Positions 42,000 to 53,435 of a DNA stretch of 64,000 nucleotides are shown here, in pieces. Each line of letters opens with the position of its first letter. Position 1 is the stretch's first letter. The DNA lies in the NCBI GenBank assembly GCA_027625915.1, contig JANTQA010000033.1, positions 9,734,001 to 9,798,000 of the forward strand, written 5' to 3'. Both the position numbers and the translations under genes were made by a program. The notes under the pieces are model-generated. The model was not told the DNA's origin. It searched no databases and saw nothing but the letters and a program-made list of their open reading frames with translations. This stretch comes from Anaeramoeba flamelloides (taxonomy: Eukaryota; Metamonada; Anaeramoebidae).

Positions 42000-43230
42000 T
42001 TTTTCAAATAACTATAAAATATAAAAAATCATGATCAAGTAAAAAAATGGAAAAATTACATAAAATAATAAAAATCAATATTTCTGAGATATTATAACAA
42101 ATCATGATATTCTATAAAATCCGGATAATTGTCCAAAAAACATGATAAATATTGAAATATTGCGAATAAAAAAGTAATCAAAATCTAATAGTTGATTAAA
42201 TTAAGTGTGATTCAACCTTATTTTTTTAAAAAGTATTAATTTTTTTTATGATCAAAAACATAATCCTTAAAAAAAATTTTTTTTTATTTTTCGAAAATAA
42301 CAAAATAAGTTACTTGATCCAATCAAGGATCAGATTAAAGATTTTTAATTGTATTTTATTTTTTTTTGTTGACAGATCTTACCGATCCTTTCGATCAACA
42401 AAATTAATAAAAAAAGGGAAATAATAGTTCTAAGTCTCAGGTGGTATTATAAATTTCTATTAATAAAAAGCCTTAAAAAAAAACAAAACCCTTCATTGTT
42501 CTTTAAAGAATGTGTTCTTAGGTTAAATAATTTTCATTATTGAATGAAAGTTGAAAGTTGAGAGATAATTTTTCATAATGTTTCTCAATAAGTTTTCCAT
42601 ATTATCTTTACTCTTTAATATTGCTTGTAAAACTTGTTTTCTTCTTCATATTCTTCTTCTTGAATTTGTATATTTGTTTTTTTTTACATGAAAACTCAAC
42701 TAGATTTTAAAGGTTTTTTTTTAATTCTTCATAAAAAAGAGTGAAAATTACTCTATACTATTGATTATTTAACATTGCCAAGGAAATATCTTCATTTAAA
42801 AAAACACATCTAATAGTGGTTCAATTAAGGCTTCAAAATGGATAATTATTAGTTTGATTATACAATTTGTTTTAGATTTTAACTTTTGATTTATATAATG
42901 AATAGATAAAGGTTTTTTTTTCATAAAAAAACCTAGAAATGTAATAAATATTTTAAGTCGTTCAAATACCTAAGTAGTTTTAGATAATTTCGAACCTTTT
43001 CAAACACCTACAAAATATATTCAAGTGGGGAAACATTAACAAAGTAAAAGTCTAGAGATTTTTTTTTTATTGTTAATTCAAAAAAATAGTTTTCTTTTTT
43101 CGAGATCATTATTGTATTGAGTATTTTTTTTTATCGCAATATTTTGATTTTTTGTGATAAAGAAGAGGATTAATTGAGATCTTTTTGAGATTATTGTGCT
43201 TTTATTGTTAATATCATGATACTACAAGTT
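42000..43230 (+). repeat. ~1.2-kb dispersed repeat, family 4, copy 2
   Basis: Collinear with 10110-11350: CCAATCAAGGATCAGATTAA, a GATC...GATCAACAAAA hairpin near 42400, CTTGTTTTCTTCTTCATATT, GGATAATTATTAGTTTGATT, then TATCGCAATATTTTG and a terminal ATCATGATACT. The copies have diverged considerably, which suggests age. Confidence 0.6.
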
Positions 43231-45106
43231 ATCATCAGAAGTTCTATAATATTTCAAAAGAAAACTTATTATAAGGGCTTGAGTGAGTATCATTAACATG
43301 AATTTATTTATATATTAAGTATGTTATAATATATTGTTGATCATATAAGTGTTTTGTGATTCTAGGAATCAAAAAAATCTATTAGTAAATATTATCAAAC
43401 ATTAAATTTTGGGATTTATTAATAAGGTTCACAATAAAAAACTATTATTTAGATTGTTTTTTTTTAATTCCTAAATTAAATGATAGTAACTGAAAATAAT
43501 AGTATTAAAGTGTTTTAATAATTCATCTTTTACTATATACAAGAAAATATTTTTCAGTTTTTTAATTTCAAGATTTGCTCAATAGAGTCTCTGCTTAATT
43601 TTTTACATGAAATAACGTAAATAACCTAAATTCGAAATTATTTTGTAATTTTGTAAATATTTAAGATTAGTGGCCTTTTTCGTTTAAATTTATTAGATCA
43701 GTAAGGTGTTTACTGTAATTTTTTGTATAAAATGAAACATTAGACAGAAATTCCAAAATCGATTTTTTGTTTAAATTTACAAGATCGGTCATCTTTTTTT
43801 GTTATATAAATTATGGATCATGAATTATGTAACAGAAATACTAAAAAGTATATTTGAAAAAAATTATCACACCAAAAACTCAAAAATTTTTTTTTAATTT
43901 AAAAAAATATAAAAATAAATATATATATATTGCTTTATTTCTTTCTTTTTTTTGAGTTTCATCTTAATGAGTATTATAATTTGTTAATAAATATCAATTT
44001 TTTCAGAATTTCTAATATTCGTTAAGACTCTTTTTTATGAGGATGGAATATATTTAAATAATTATTTATTTTTCGCTGTAATGTCTATATTGAAAACTGG
44101 TATATTATCTCTCTTTGAGACCCTTTTTTATTAAAATCTTTTTCTTCTCTTTGAGTTGCATTTTTAGTGGTTTTAATGGGTATCTTATTTGTATTATTAC
44201 TTTTAAATTATTTTAATTTACTATTTTTTACTTGAGATTTTAATTTTATAAAACAAATATTTATTATCACATCTATTTTGGACCATAAATTCCATAATAT
44301 CTTTTATATAAAGTAAAATCATTATTATATATTCCCTATAATAAAATCTGTAATAGAAATAATAGGAAACAATTTCCAAAAAAAATCAAGAGACATTGAA
44401 TTAATCTTGATCAAAGTTTTAAATTAAGATAAATCCTCAATTATTACTTTTGATGATTGTTTATTAATTATTCAAAAATTTACCATAACTATGGAATTTA
44501 ATTCTAAATTGAACCTAAAAACTAGGGTTATGTATTGAAAAGTAACTAATTCTCAGAAACAATGAATTGGTAAATATAAATTATACACAGCTAAAAAGGT
44601 AAAGCTAAATAGAAATAGGAATATGAATATAAATAGAAGCACTAATAAGAATAAGGATTATAAATGAAATATCACTATACTTCAAAGGCGCGACGGTGAA
44701 ACACAAATCTTTTTGAGGTTTTTGTTGAATTAGAGTAAAATACGATCTTAAATAAAGTTAAGTTCTTTTTCAAAAACTCTCCAACCTAAAGTTCATCGAA
44801 AACACAGAAGATCAAATTTGATTTGTCGTTGTGCCAATTTAAAAAAACGTGAATCAAAATAGCATTTTAAGAGTTTTAGGTTTAATAAAAAACACAGACC
44901 TTGTCTTATAACTCAAGAATGTATTGAAATGAAAATATTCAAAAATAGAAAAAGGAAAATAATTTATACGATCCTTCTTTTCATTTTTTTTTAATTTTTA
45001 AAGTGAAAAGCGAAAGATGATGTTTTGGTTTTGTCTTGAGAACAAAAAAAGTCTTATTTCTCAACAAAATAATCATTTTCAACAATATTTGTTGTTGTGT
45101 TTCAAA
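43231..45106. other. Intergenic AT-rich DNA
   Basis: A short GC-rich spot, GGCGCGACGGTGAAACAC, at about 44686-44703 is the only compositional exception. The right end is the presumed 3' UTR of TRAPPC3. Confidence 0.45.
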
Positions 45107-45795
45107 CTAATTTTTTTTTGAGGAATTTTCTTTATTTATTGATTTTAATGCAACTCTAATTTCGTTTGTGTTGTGCCCCCTTAATACGCATTTTTGATAT
45201 TTCACATCGACAGAGATTTGTAAGGTCTCCAATGATCCACGAATGATCCCACAAATAATGTTACAGTACCATAAGTCTTTGTATTTCTGTGGTAACTCAA
45301 CAAAATCTACAAATGGATTCTTTTTCAATTCTAAAGTAAAGGCACTATCATCCTCTGCCCAATACTTACACACAGCGTCCACTCCGAGGTACATTTTACA
45401 AGCGACCTTTGCCAAGATTTCGCCAGTGTCGCGGAACGATTTGCATTGCTCAACTTCAGAGATTGCTAAAAATTCATCGATCATCCTGATCCCGATTGAA
45501 TAGCCCATTTCATCAAGTTGGACATTGACTTCTTCCGATGTTTCATAGTCTTGAATTAATGAATTAACAACTTCCCCATATGTCAATGTAAAAATTTCAG
45601 AATTCTTCAGAAGGAGAGATAAATAAAAGAAAAAACAGAACGAAACAAGAAAAAAAAAGTTTTGATTTTATTATTTTTCTTTTTTGTTGTTTTGTTTATT
45701 TGTTGTTGTTGTGTTTGGGAAACAGAAATAAGATTTACAATCTTGTCTACTTTTGTCCAAGCAGATTCTCCTAATTTTGTATAAAGTTTTGACAT
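45107..45795 (-). CDS. TRAPPC3: TRAPP complex subunit 3 (Bet3)
   Basis: Exon 1 (45795-45739) encodes just 19 residues, MSKLYTKLGESAWTKVDKI. Exon 2 (45604-45107) continues NSEIFTLTYGEVVNSL, giving 184 residues against 180 in human. The core matches Bet3: MGYSIGIRMIDEFLA, FRDTGEILAKVACKMYLG, NPFVDFVELP, CGIIRGSLE and the C-terminal LRGHNTNEIRV. Cys73 in the EQCKSF segment corresponds to human Cys68, which is acylated and sits by the hydrophobic channel. TRAPP acts as a Rab1/Ypt1 exchange factor and tether in ER-Golgi and later traffic. The 134-bp intron has a GTAAAT donor and is phase 0. The tail SINKENSSKKN is a lineage extension. Confidence 0.95.
45605..45738 (-). other. 134-bp intron of TRAPPC3
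   Basis: Donor GTAAAT, acceptor CTTCTGAAG. The intron is rich in T on the plus strand and joins DKI to NSEIF in phase 0. Confidence 0.85.
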
Positions 45796-46629
45796 AACAC
45801 AACTTTCTTTTACTTCTGCTTAATTCAGCAATATGGTTGTATTGGGAAATATTTGGGTTTTAAAAAAAAAGATAAACAACGAAAAGAGTATTAAAAGAAA
45901 AGAATTAAGGTTTGTTTAGTTGGTCAATAGTTGTGTTTGAGTTTGTTTGTAGTGGACTAATTTTCTTTACATTCTTTTTAAAAAAGTATATCTTTGGATA
46001 AAACAAAAAATAAAAAAAAATGAATTTTTTTTTTTTCGAAGAATATCAAGGGCAATATTTTGTGAAAAAATGATTAAAAATCGACTTTACTTGAAACACC
46101 ACCTTTCAAATAATTTTTACTCCATTTAAAGTTTTTGAAAAGTGGTATTTTTCTGAAAAATAAATTAGAGTTACATAGTTTAAGAAGAATAGAATCTATT
46201 ATTTATCAGGGAAAAAAATACAATATAATTATTAATCGGAAAAATTAATAAGAAACCTTAATAGAAACTGAAAATATAAAGTCAAAATCAATTTAAAAAA
46301 CAAAAAAATATTCTTCACCAAAATAATTCCCTCTGTTTCTATCAATCAAACCAACTCACAGAATTTGTTTCTCAATATTATCGAAATTGTTCATGATTTT
46401 TTTTAAGATCTCAAAAATAGTCAAATTTTTCAACAGAACAAATTTTTCAAGAGAGACAAACCAAAGAAAAATCCTCAGATAAAAGATAATATTAGAAAAA
46501 AAATTATTCTATTTGTGACCTCCATTTTGTCTTTAATCTTTTATTTTATCTTTTATTCATTGACCCTAATTTTCATTGTCAATTTCTATTGAGATTTCCC
46601 AATTAAAAATCGTGTTGGACTTTTTTCGC
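45796..46629. other. Upstream region of TRAPPC3
   Basis: AT-rich; contains the CCCAATTAAAAATCGTG block at about 46598-46614 shared with the 15.1-15.6 kb inverted repeat. No gene. Confidence 0.4.
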
Positions 46630-48108
46630 TTAAGGTGGTAACAACACCATAACAACAACTGAGATTGAAACATGTGATAGTTTATTAAAAAATGCATTGG
46701 TACTCTTAAGTTCTAGATTCCCAAAAAATTTAAAAAAAAAAAAAAAAAACTTTAATTGTGTTATTATCAACAATCAAAATTTCTAAAAATATTAAACTTA
46801 AAAAAAAAATTAAATATTGAAATATTTATTTAATTTCTTGAGTGGGGATTAAATTTCAAAATATAAGACAAAACAATTTCGCTTTGTCTTTTCAGATTAA
46901 AAATATATTAATACTTTAGAATTATTTGATCATAAACATTTGACAACTTTTCCATAAAAACTAAATATTCTAGACATCTCAAAAAAAAAAAAAAGGAATT
47001 ATTATAATAATTATTATTTTTTTTTCAAAATTCTATTTTCGTAAAGAGAATTTCAGGTTTTTTTGGTATCCATTAGAAAAAATTTTATTTAATAATTTCA
47101 TATTTTTTAAAAAACTGATTCAATTTACTTTGTGATTGTATTTTTAATAATATTAATTAATTTTATTGTTTATTTATTTATTTTTTATTTTTTATTTACC
47201 TTTCTTGAAATGTATTAGTTACTTATTTATTATTAATAAAATTATAAAATACATTTTTTTTATCTTAAAAAAGTGCTATAATATTTTCTAGATAATTCTT
47301 TTGAATTTTCACAAATAAAAATATATTGGTATTTTTTAAGTATTAAACTACAATGGATTTATTCTCAGCCCTTTTTTTTAATATTTGCTCAAGTTTAGTT
47401 CATCAATTTAACAAAATATATCAGAACAATAAAATCAAAAAAAAATTACTTTTTTCTATTACCTTTTCAATCTTTAAAAATCATTTTTTGCGAATATAAA
47501 AAACACCATGGATTTATAATAATTATTCTTTTCAAAGTTTAACAAGATTAATTTAGTATTTTTATTTCGATTTCTAATCAATTTTCGTAAAATATATGAT
47601 TATTTCGAATTGTGGTATTCTATTAGATAAATTTTAAATCATGATATTGGTCTTATTATCAGTGTTAAAAATTAATTCGGATTTCATACTTAATAACCTT
47701 TCAAGTGATTTTAACATTTTTTAGAATAAGAAAAATTATAACTTGATCATAGAAAGATAATTCAAAGAAACATTCAATTTTGAAAAAATAAATCAAAAGA
47801 AACAAATTAGAACAGTAATCAGATCAATAGTTATTTTTCTTTTGTTTTTATACCTGGGTATGGGCTACCTGGACATTTACATTAACAACACTTATTATTT
47901 TTGGAATTAATCCTTGAATCGCAACATATTGTAATATTAGATTTTACGAAAAACAGAAACACCAAGGATAATACAAATTCTTGAATGTATTCTATTATTT
48001 TTTAGTTCTCTTCAGTTTAAACAATCTCTTAACACAATAATTATTTAAAATATCAGTAATTTAAATTTAAAATATTTCTCAAAAAGGTTTAATATAAAAT
48101 GATCGATC

Positions 48109-49471
48109 TTAAGGGAGTAGCTACACCATAAGACATGATAAAAATTTGAGAGAGATGAGATAAGAACATTTTATTTTAGTGGCGTGTGATCGTTGATTCT
48201 CTAAAAATTTTTTTAAAAAAATTATTTGTTATTTTTTTTTTAGTAATGTTCAACAATAAAAAAAAGAGATTATATTGATAAAATAGTTTTTTTTTTTTTT
48301 ATTATTTTTTCAATTAAAATAAACTTAATTCCATTAATTTGGACACGGTTTAAACAGTTGAAAAAATAACAATAACATGATTTACATCCAATTGTAAATT
48401 AATTTTAATTCTAACAAACTATTTCATTTTTTGTCTTTTTTGTTTTTGTTTTCATTTTCTTTTTTTCAGTTACTTAATCTGTTTAGTTAGATCTGAAAAT
48501 TTTTAATCAATGGTTGATAGAAGGTTTGTGTTGAGTTTCTTAAATTGAAAAATCCACATGCAATTGGTCCATGGTATCTTATCATTTAATCGATCAACCA
48601 TTGTTGGTGTAATTTTAACAAATCTACAAATATATTTTTTGTTCAAATTCTTTCTATTATTTTGGACACACTCGTTTTGATTTTTTATTTTATATTGTTT
48701 TCTTATATTTGGATGAAAATGATTACTTAAAAAACCATTAATACTATGTTACTTAAATATGGTTTTATATTAGGTTTGGAAAAATATAATAAATTGAGTT
48801 TTTGTTTTCCTATTTTTGATTTTAGATGTGTCCAAATTTTTGGAATGGGGTTTAGTTTTTTTTTTGGGAGAAGATAATTTCAGATTCTTTGAATAAAACT
48901 TGTGGCTATTTTGTGTTTTAAACTTTGATAACATATAATCATATTCACCTCTCCAATTCCACTAAACCCAACGATTTAAAATCCTAACAAGTAATAATTT
49001 GACTTAATTATTCTTTTTTTGGAATCTTCTAGCTATTTAAGTCCCATTTATGTTTCCTTTTATGTTTCTCTCAATTGTAATTTTGTTGTTCTTTTTAAAC
49101 AAAATCCATTAATCCTAATTCCACTGATAAAAAAATATTTCTAATTGCTTTTTGTTGTAATGATTAAAAAAATCTCAGAAATGATGAAAAAATAAAAAAT
49201 GAAAAAATTAAATGCCACAATAGAATGTTGAGAGAAGGATAAAAGATAAGTTGTTCAACATTCAAAACACTATTTTAAGTAATTCAACACAACAATCTAT
49301 TATAAAATTTCTTTGAGACTTTGAAAAAAAAATTTAAAAAATCTAATGAATGAAGTACTTTAAATAATAAAAATCAATGAGGTACAACCAGAGTAAAAAA
49401 TGTTATTTTCTGATCCTCTTCAGAATATCAAAAAAGTGAAAAATTTTTCTTTACCGTGGCTACTCCCTTAA
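48109..49471. mobile_element. Inner TTAA-flanked non-autonomous element
   Basis: Left end TTAAGGGAGTAGCTACACCA, right end GTGGCTACTCCCTTAA, both bounded by TTAA. The ~90 bases inside this right end resemble those inside the right end at 49982, including an ACATTTTTT-type block on the reverse strand. No coding frame. It is about 1.36 kb, including an inserted family 2-like segment. Confidence 0.55.
48335..48850. mobile_element. Diverged family 2-like element inside the TTAA element
   Basis: Starts AATTTGGACACGGTTTAAAC and ends GTGTCCAAATTTTTGG, an inverted pair. Internal order resembles family 2 (GTTTTTGTTTTCATTTTC, then AACAAATCTACAAATATATT, then TTTAGTTTTTTTT) but identity is low. Confidence 0.4.
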
Positions 49472-50218
49472 GATTGTAAAAACTTTATTTGTTTTTTTCT
49501 ATTCAGCAAAGTACATATTGTTCCTTTTAAATTTTAGATTAAGTTCAATTAAAATCAGAGTCTTATACCAGAAGTCAACAATTTCACTTTTTTTTTATTT
49601 ACAATTGGATCTGAAAACTGTCTTGTTTATCAAGTTGTGGTTTTGTTTGATTTTGAGTATTTAAAGTTATCACTTGGTTTCAAAACAATGTATTAGATTT
49701 TTTTCCAACATAAAAGAAAATGTCACAATATAATCTGTTGAAATAAGAACAAAAGTTAACCCATTTAACATTCCCCAAAGTAGATTGAACAAATCAACTT
49801 GCTATTCTTTTGTGGTATCTAATTTTACTTGTGAAATTAATATTAATAAATTGTTTTTCAACAAGTACTTTGACTTCCAAAAAGCAACAAGACATATACC
49901 AAAACAAAAAATGTTGTTCTCTAGTCTTCTTTCAAAATATTTAAAATTGAAAATTTTGGCTTTATGGTGGATACTCCCTTAACTTTTTTTCCCAAACTTT
50001 CAATATTCCTTTTTTTTTTATTGGGGTTTTTACCTAAAACACCAAAGTTTTGTTTTGTTTTGTTAATCCCTTTGATTGTCAATTTTACATTTAATCTCAA
50101 ACTAACAAAAAATTTATAATGGACTTAGCACACAAGAAGAGTGTATTTTTATGATAGCCTTTGTTATAATATTCGTTTACCACACTCACACAAAAGTTTG
50201 GTTGTTTGGTGTACTTAC

Positions 50219-50268
50219 CGTCGTAAATTTAAATGCTCTTGTTTTTTTTGTTTCGAAACATATTTCAT
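50219..50268 (-). CDS. Possible first exon of an unidentified gene
   Basis: ATG at 50268 opens MKYVSKQKKQEHLNLR. It runs straight into a perfect GTAAGT donor at 50218, leaving two bases of the next codon. It lies 148 bp downstream of the SRP14 stop on the same strand. No second exon was located, and the DNA beyond is packed with TTAA elements, so a long repeat-filled intron like that of the AAMP gene is conceivable. Chance occurrence cannot be excluded. Confidence 0.27.
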
Positions 50269-50415
50269 GTCGATCTTCAGATCTCTTCAGAAAGTTTGAA
50301 ATCGTCAATCTGTTTTCTTTATTAAATTGTACTAAATGATCGTGTCATCCAAAAAAACAAAAAAAAAAAAAAAATTAAAAAAAAATAACGAATCAAGAAA
50401 AAGAAAATTTTTCAT

Positions 50416-50763
50416 TTATTTTTTTTGGATGTTGCTTTTTCTTGGGAATTTGGATTTCTTTGTTTTTTTCTTTTTAACTATTTTTTTAACAAGTTTTAAA
50501 TTGGTTTGAAGGATTGTGTTGTATTGAATTTGAAAACGAACAATGTTTCTGTGTTCGATGTATGTTGATATTTTCTTTTTTCCATCGGTTGCACGGCAAA
50601 GACAACGATAGTTTGTGGTTTGTTTTTTTTTTTTGGTGGAATTTGTTTTATGGGGTGGTTGTCCATTTGTTCTTTTGAGTGTAACAAAAACACTTCCTGT
50701 TTTTTGGTTACTTTCAAATAATTTTTTGAGATATAAAAGGAATTGATCGTTTGTGAGTAGCAT
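50416..50763 (-). CDS. SRP14: Signal recognition particle 14-kDa subunit
   Basis: A single exon of 115 residues (human 136). It opens MLLTNDQFLLYLKKLFE, and the central diagnostic segment CLCRATDGKKKISTYI (about 54-69) matches human CLLRATDGKKKISTVV. TGSVFVTLKR is the first beta strand. The Lys/Arg-rich tail (93-115) fits RNA binding and replaces the alanine-rich tail of primates. SRP14 pairs with SRP9 on the Alu domain of SRP RNA and slows translation while the ribosome docks at the ER. The gene is divergent from the GNAT gene, 810 bp apart. Confidence 0.95.
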   Translation of the reverse strand: MLLTNDQFLLYLKKLFESNQKTGSVFVTLKRTNGQPPHKTNSTKKKKQTTNYRCLCRATDGKKKISTYIEHRNIVRFQIQYNTILQTNLKLVKKIVKKKKTKKSKFPRKSNIQKK

Positions 50764-51572
50764 TTATGAGTGAAAGTAAAGAGGAAAAAATGATTAAACC
50801 TTGATAATTTTCGAGAAACAATAAAAAGAAATCTGAAAGAAATAAACCGAGTTTTATTAACCGTACTCTCCAAACCAATAATAGAAAAATGTGAATTATT
50901 TTACCTCGGAACGTAACTATTCTGAAGAAAAAAATATTTCAAATTGATCTCAATTGGAAAAGGATAACAAAAAGGAAACTTTTGGAATTAGTTTTTTCTT
51001 GAATTTACACTGATCAATTATATGTCTGAAAGTGAAATGAATCAAACTGAATTAATATCATTGTCAAAATCCTTTAAATCAATTTCACATGAATAGGAAA
51101 AACATCTCGATAAAATATCACAAAAAAAGTAAATTTTATTACAATTTACATTCATATTTTGTAATTCGTAGAATTGACATATTTGAAAACAAAGTTTTCA
51201 TTGGTTTTGTGAGTTCTGTTGTAATTCTAATAACCAATCTAATTTTTGGAATTAGTTTTTGAATTTTAAAGTGAACTGAATAAACAAGTAAAAAAATACT
51301 ATTTGGGATCGAAGGAATTTCACTAATTTTTCCAACTAAAATCGATAAGACGTTTTTTAGATGAACTTTTGACAATTTTTTTCTGGAATGGTAAATTTCC
51401 CCTTTCCAATAATTCTACTTTTCCTATTTTTGATATGGAGATCACACTTTTTCAAACTTTCTTTATTTCTTTTAGAATTAATCTTCTTTTTGTTCTCAAA
51501 AGCTCAAATTACGATTTAACTATTCATTTTTTTGTTTTTTTTTTAATTTATAAATAGAGTCATTCTTTTCCA
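50764..51572. promoter_or_regulatory. Shared upstream region of SRP14 and the GNAT gene
   Basis: An 809-bp divergent intergenic segment must hold both promoters. No TATA or initiator motif can be separated from background at this composition, and no long reading frame is supported. Confidence 0.35.
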
Positions 51573-52058
51573 ATGGAAATTGAATTCAAATGGATCGACA
51601 CAGAAGAAGCTCTCTTTGAACAAGTCCAAACACATCGCTGGATCAACTTACTTCAGCCATTAGGAATCTCGTTTGACTATCTTGAAAACCCAAACGACCA
51701 GCGCCCAAACTCCTTTCATTTGGTTGCAATGAGAGATGACAAAGTGGTTGGTAGCTGTTCGCTTTTCCATGTGGAAGGATCAGACCGAGCAAAATTCTAT
51801 CAGATGTCTGTGAAAAAAGAGTTTAGAGGAAAAGGTGTTGGTAAAAAGATTATTTTAGAAATGATCCGTACTTTAAAAGAGGATCAAAAAATCAAAACAA
51901 AAAATAAATTATTTGAAAAAAAATTAAATGTTTTGTATTGTCATGGTCTCCAATTTGCCATTGGGTTTTATGAAAGGCTTAACTTTAAAAAGGTTGGAGA
52001 AATGTTTGTTGAGGAAGGTTATGAACATTACAAAATGGAATATGATCTCAACCTCTAA
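51573..52058 (+). CDS. GNAT-family N-acetyltransferase
   Basis: A single exon of 161 residues. Acetyl-CoA binding motif A is VKKEFRGKGVGKKII, with the R/Q-x-x-G-x-G signature as R85-G-K-G-V-G90. It follows the strand RAKFYQMSV. Motif B-like FAIGFYERLNFKKVGE (129-143) is typical of the family. The N-terminal part with HLVAMRDDKVVGSCSLF also matches the standard fold. GNAT enzymes move acetyl groups from acetyl-CoA to amines. The substrate here, small molecule or protein, is not predictable. The composition is normal for genes in this window, so there is no sign of recent transfer. Confidence 0.88.
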   Translation: MEIEFKWIDTEEALFEQVQTHRWINLLQPLGISFDYLENPNDQRPNSFHLVAMRDDKVVGSCSLFHVEGSDRAKFYQMSVKKEFRGKGVGKKIILEMIRTLKEDQKIKTKNKLFEKKLNVLYCHGLQFAIGFYERLNFKKVGEMFVEEGYEHYKMEYDLNL

Positions 52059-52560
52059 AATTTTCTGATTTAAGAGCACCAGTTTGTAATTTCGAAAGCA
52101 CTTTCAACATTTTAATTTTTGATTTCAAAATTCCCAATTTTCACAACTGGTTAGTTTCTTTTAACACCAACCAAGGGTTTAAATATTAATATCAAATAAA
52201 CTTGTTTAAATATAAAACAAATCATTTACAAACAGATTTAAGATCTTTTTTTTGTTTCTTTTGGTTTTTTTTTTCTGAAAATTACTGGTATTTGAATTCT
52301 AAATGGGAAAAATTTTCATTTCATTTTCAATTTTTTTTTTCAAATAGAGTCACAAATTGCAACCTATTTTTTTAAAAAAAAGTATATAGAAAAAAAAATA
52401 TAAAAAACGAAGTGAAATTTTTTTCCTGTTTATAATTCAAATACCAGTTTGTTAAATAGCCTGTATTGACTTTTATAAATATTTTTTTTCAAACTTTTAC
52501 TGTTGTGGTTTTTTCAAAAAAGTATTTATAAGTGTTGTTTTCCTACTAATTTGATACATT

Positions 52561-52753
52561 TAGTTCTACTTTTAAGAAACAAACGTGCAAGGAAGTTTAA
52601 GGTCTGGAAAAATCTCATTTTAAGTCACATTTTTTGGAATTTTTTTTTTATATAAATGATTTTATTTTAAGAGGATTTGGTGATTTAATTTGAGATTTTT
52701 TTTGTGCCTGTAATTTCGTTGAAAATTTATGTCTTAAAAATGGAACTGACTGT
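52561..52753. mobile_element. Palindromic MITE, TACAGTCAGT family
   Basis: The left arm TAGTTCTACTTTTAAGAAAC is worn. The right arm TCTTAAAAATGGAACTGAC then TGTA is well kept, with TTGTGCCT and TTTCGTTGAAAATTTATG inside. Confidence 0.72.
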
Positions 52754-53435
52754 AATATTTTCTTTTTTTATTTGTTGTTGAAATGAAATGTTTTCAATAG
52801 GGTGTTTATTTTTGAAAAAGGAAGTTTTCTTGACAATCTTACTGTCCGTCCCCAAGTAATTAAAAGAAATTTTTTTTAAATAGTTTTCTCCAAAATATTT
52901 TTTCTTCTTTTTGGAAGAAAAATTGAAAGATCTTCATATTATCTATGAAAATGTATCTATTTAAAGATTTAATTTGCTCTCGTTATGATAAATATTGAAA
53001 AAGAATTGCCTTTTAAATAATTTGACCATTGGGTAAGTTCTTGTCTAATTTTAAAATGATAAAATATTTGCTAAATAACTTTTCATTCAAAATGAAATAT
53101 TGCTTTTATTGATGATTCTTATCTCATCCAATATAAATAAATAAATAAAAAAAAAAAAAAAGTATCAAATAAATATTTGTGGTATTTTAATTACAAGATA
53201 TGATTTAAAAAAGATTAGAAAAAGGTCCAAAGGAAAATGAATTGAAATTTTATTTTCATTTGTTCAAAAAACTTTTAAAAAGTAATATCATTTTTTATTG
53301 AGGTGGAGATATATCAAAACTTTTTTTAACCAACTCTTTTTATCCTTTTTATTGTTTTTTTATTTTTCGTATTTTTTAAAAATTAAAAGATTTTTTCGTT
53401 GTTCTTTTTGGTGTTATTTTGTTTTTGGTTTCCAG

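Larger units (their letters stand above)
46630..49982. mobile_element. Outer TTAA-flanked non-autonomous element (nested host)
   Basis: The left end TTAAGGTGGTAACAACACCA and the right end GGTGGATACTCCCTTAA are inverted and bounded by TTAA. That target is typical of piggyBac-type transposition. A second TTAA-flanked element and a family 2 element lie inside. No transposase frame was seen over 3.3 kb. The left end is more worn, so the pairing of these two termini is tentative. Confidence 0.42.

Noticed and set aside
47860-47960. Minus-strand stretch reading GLIPKIISVVNVNVQVAH before a donor-like CAG|GTA, considered as the exon following 50219
   Set aside because: No acceptor in suitable position and no identifiable family; phase cannot be confirmed.
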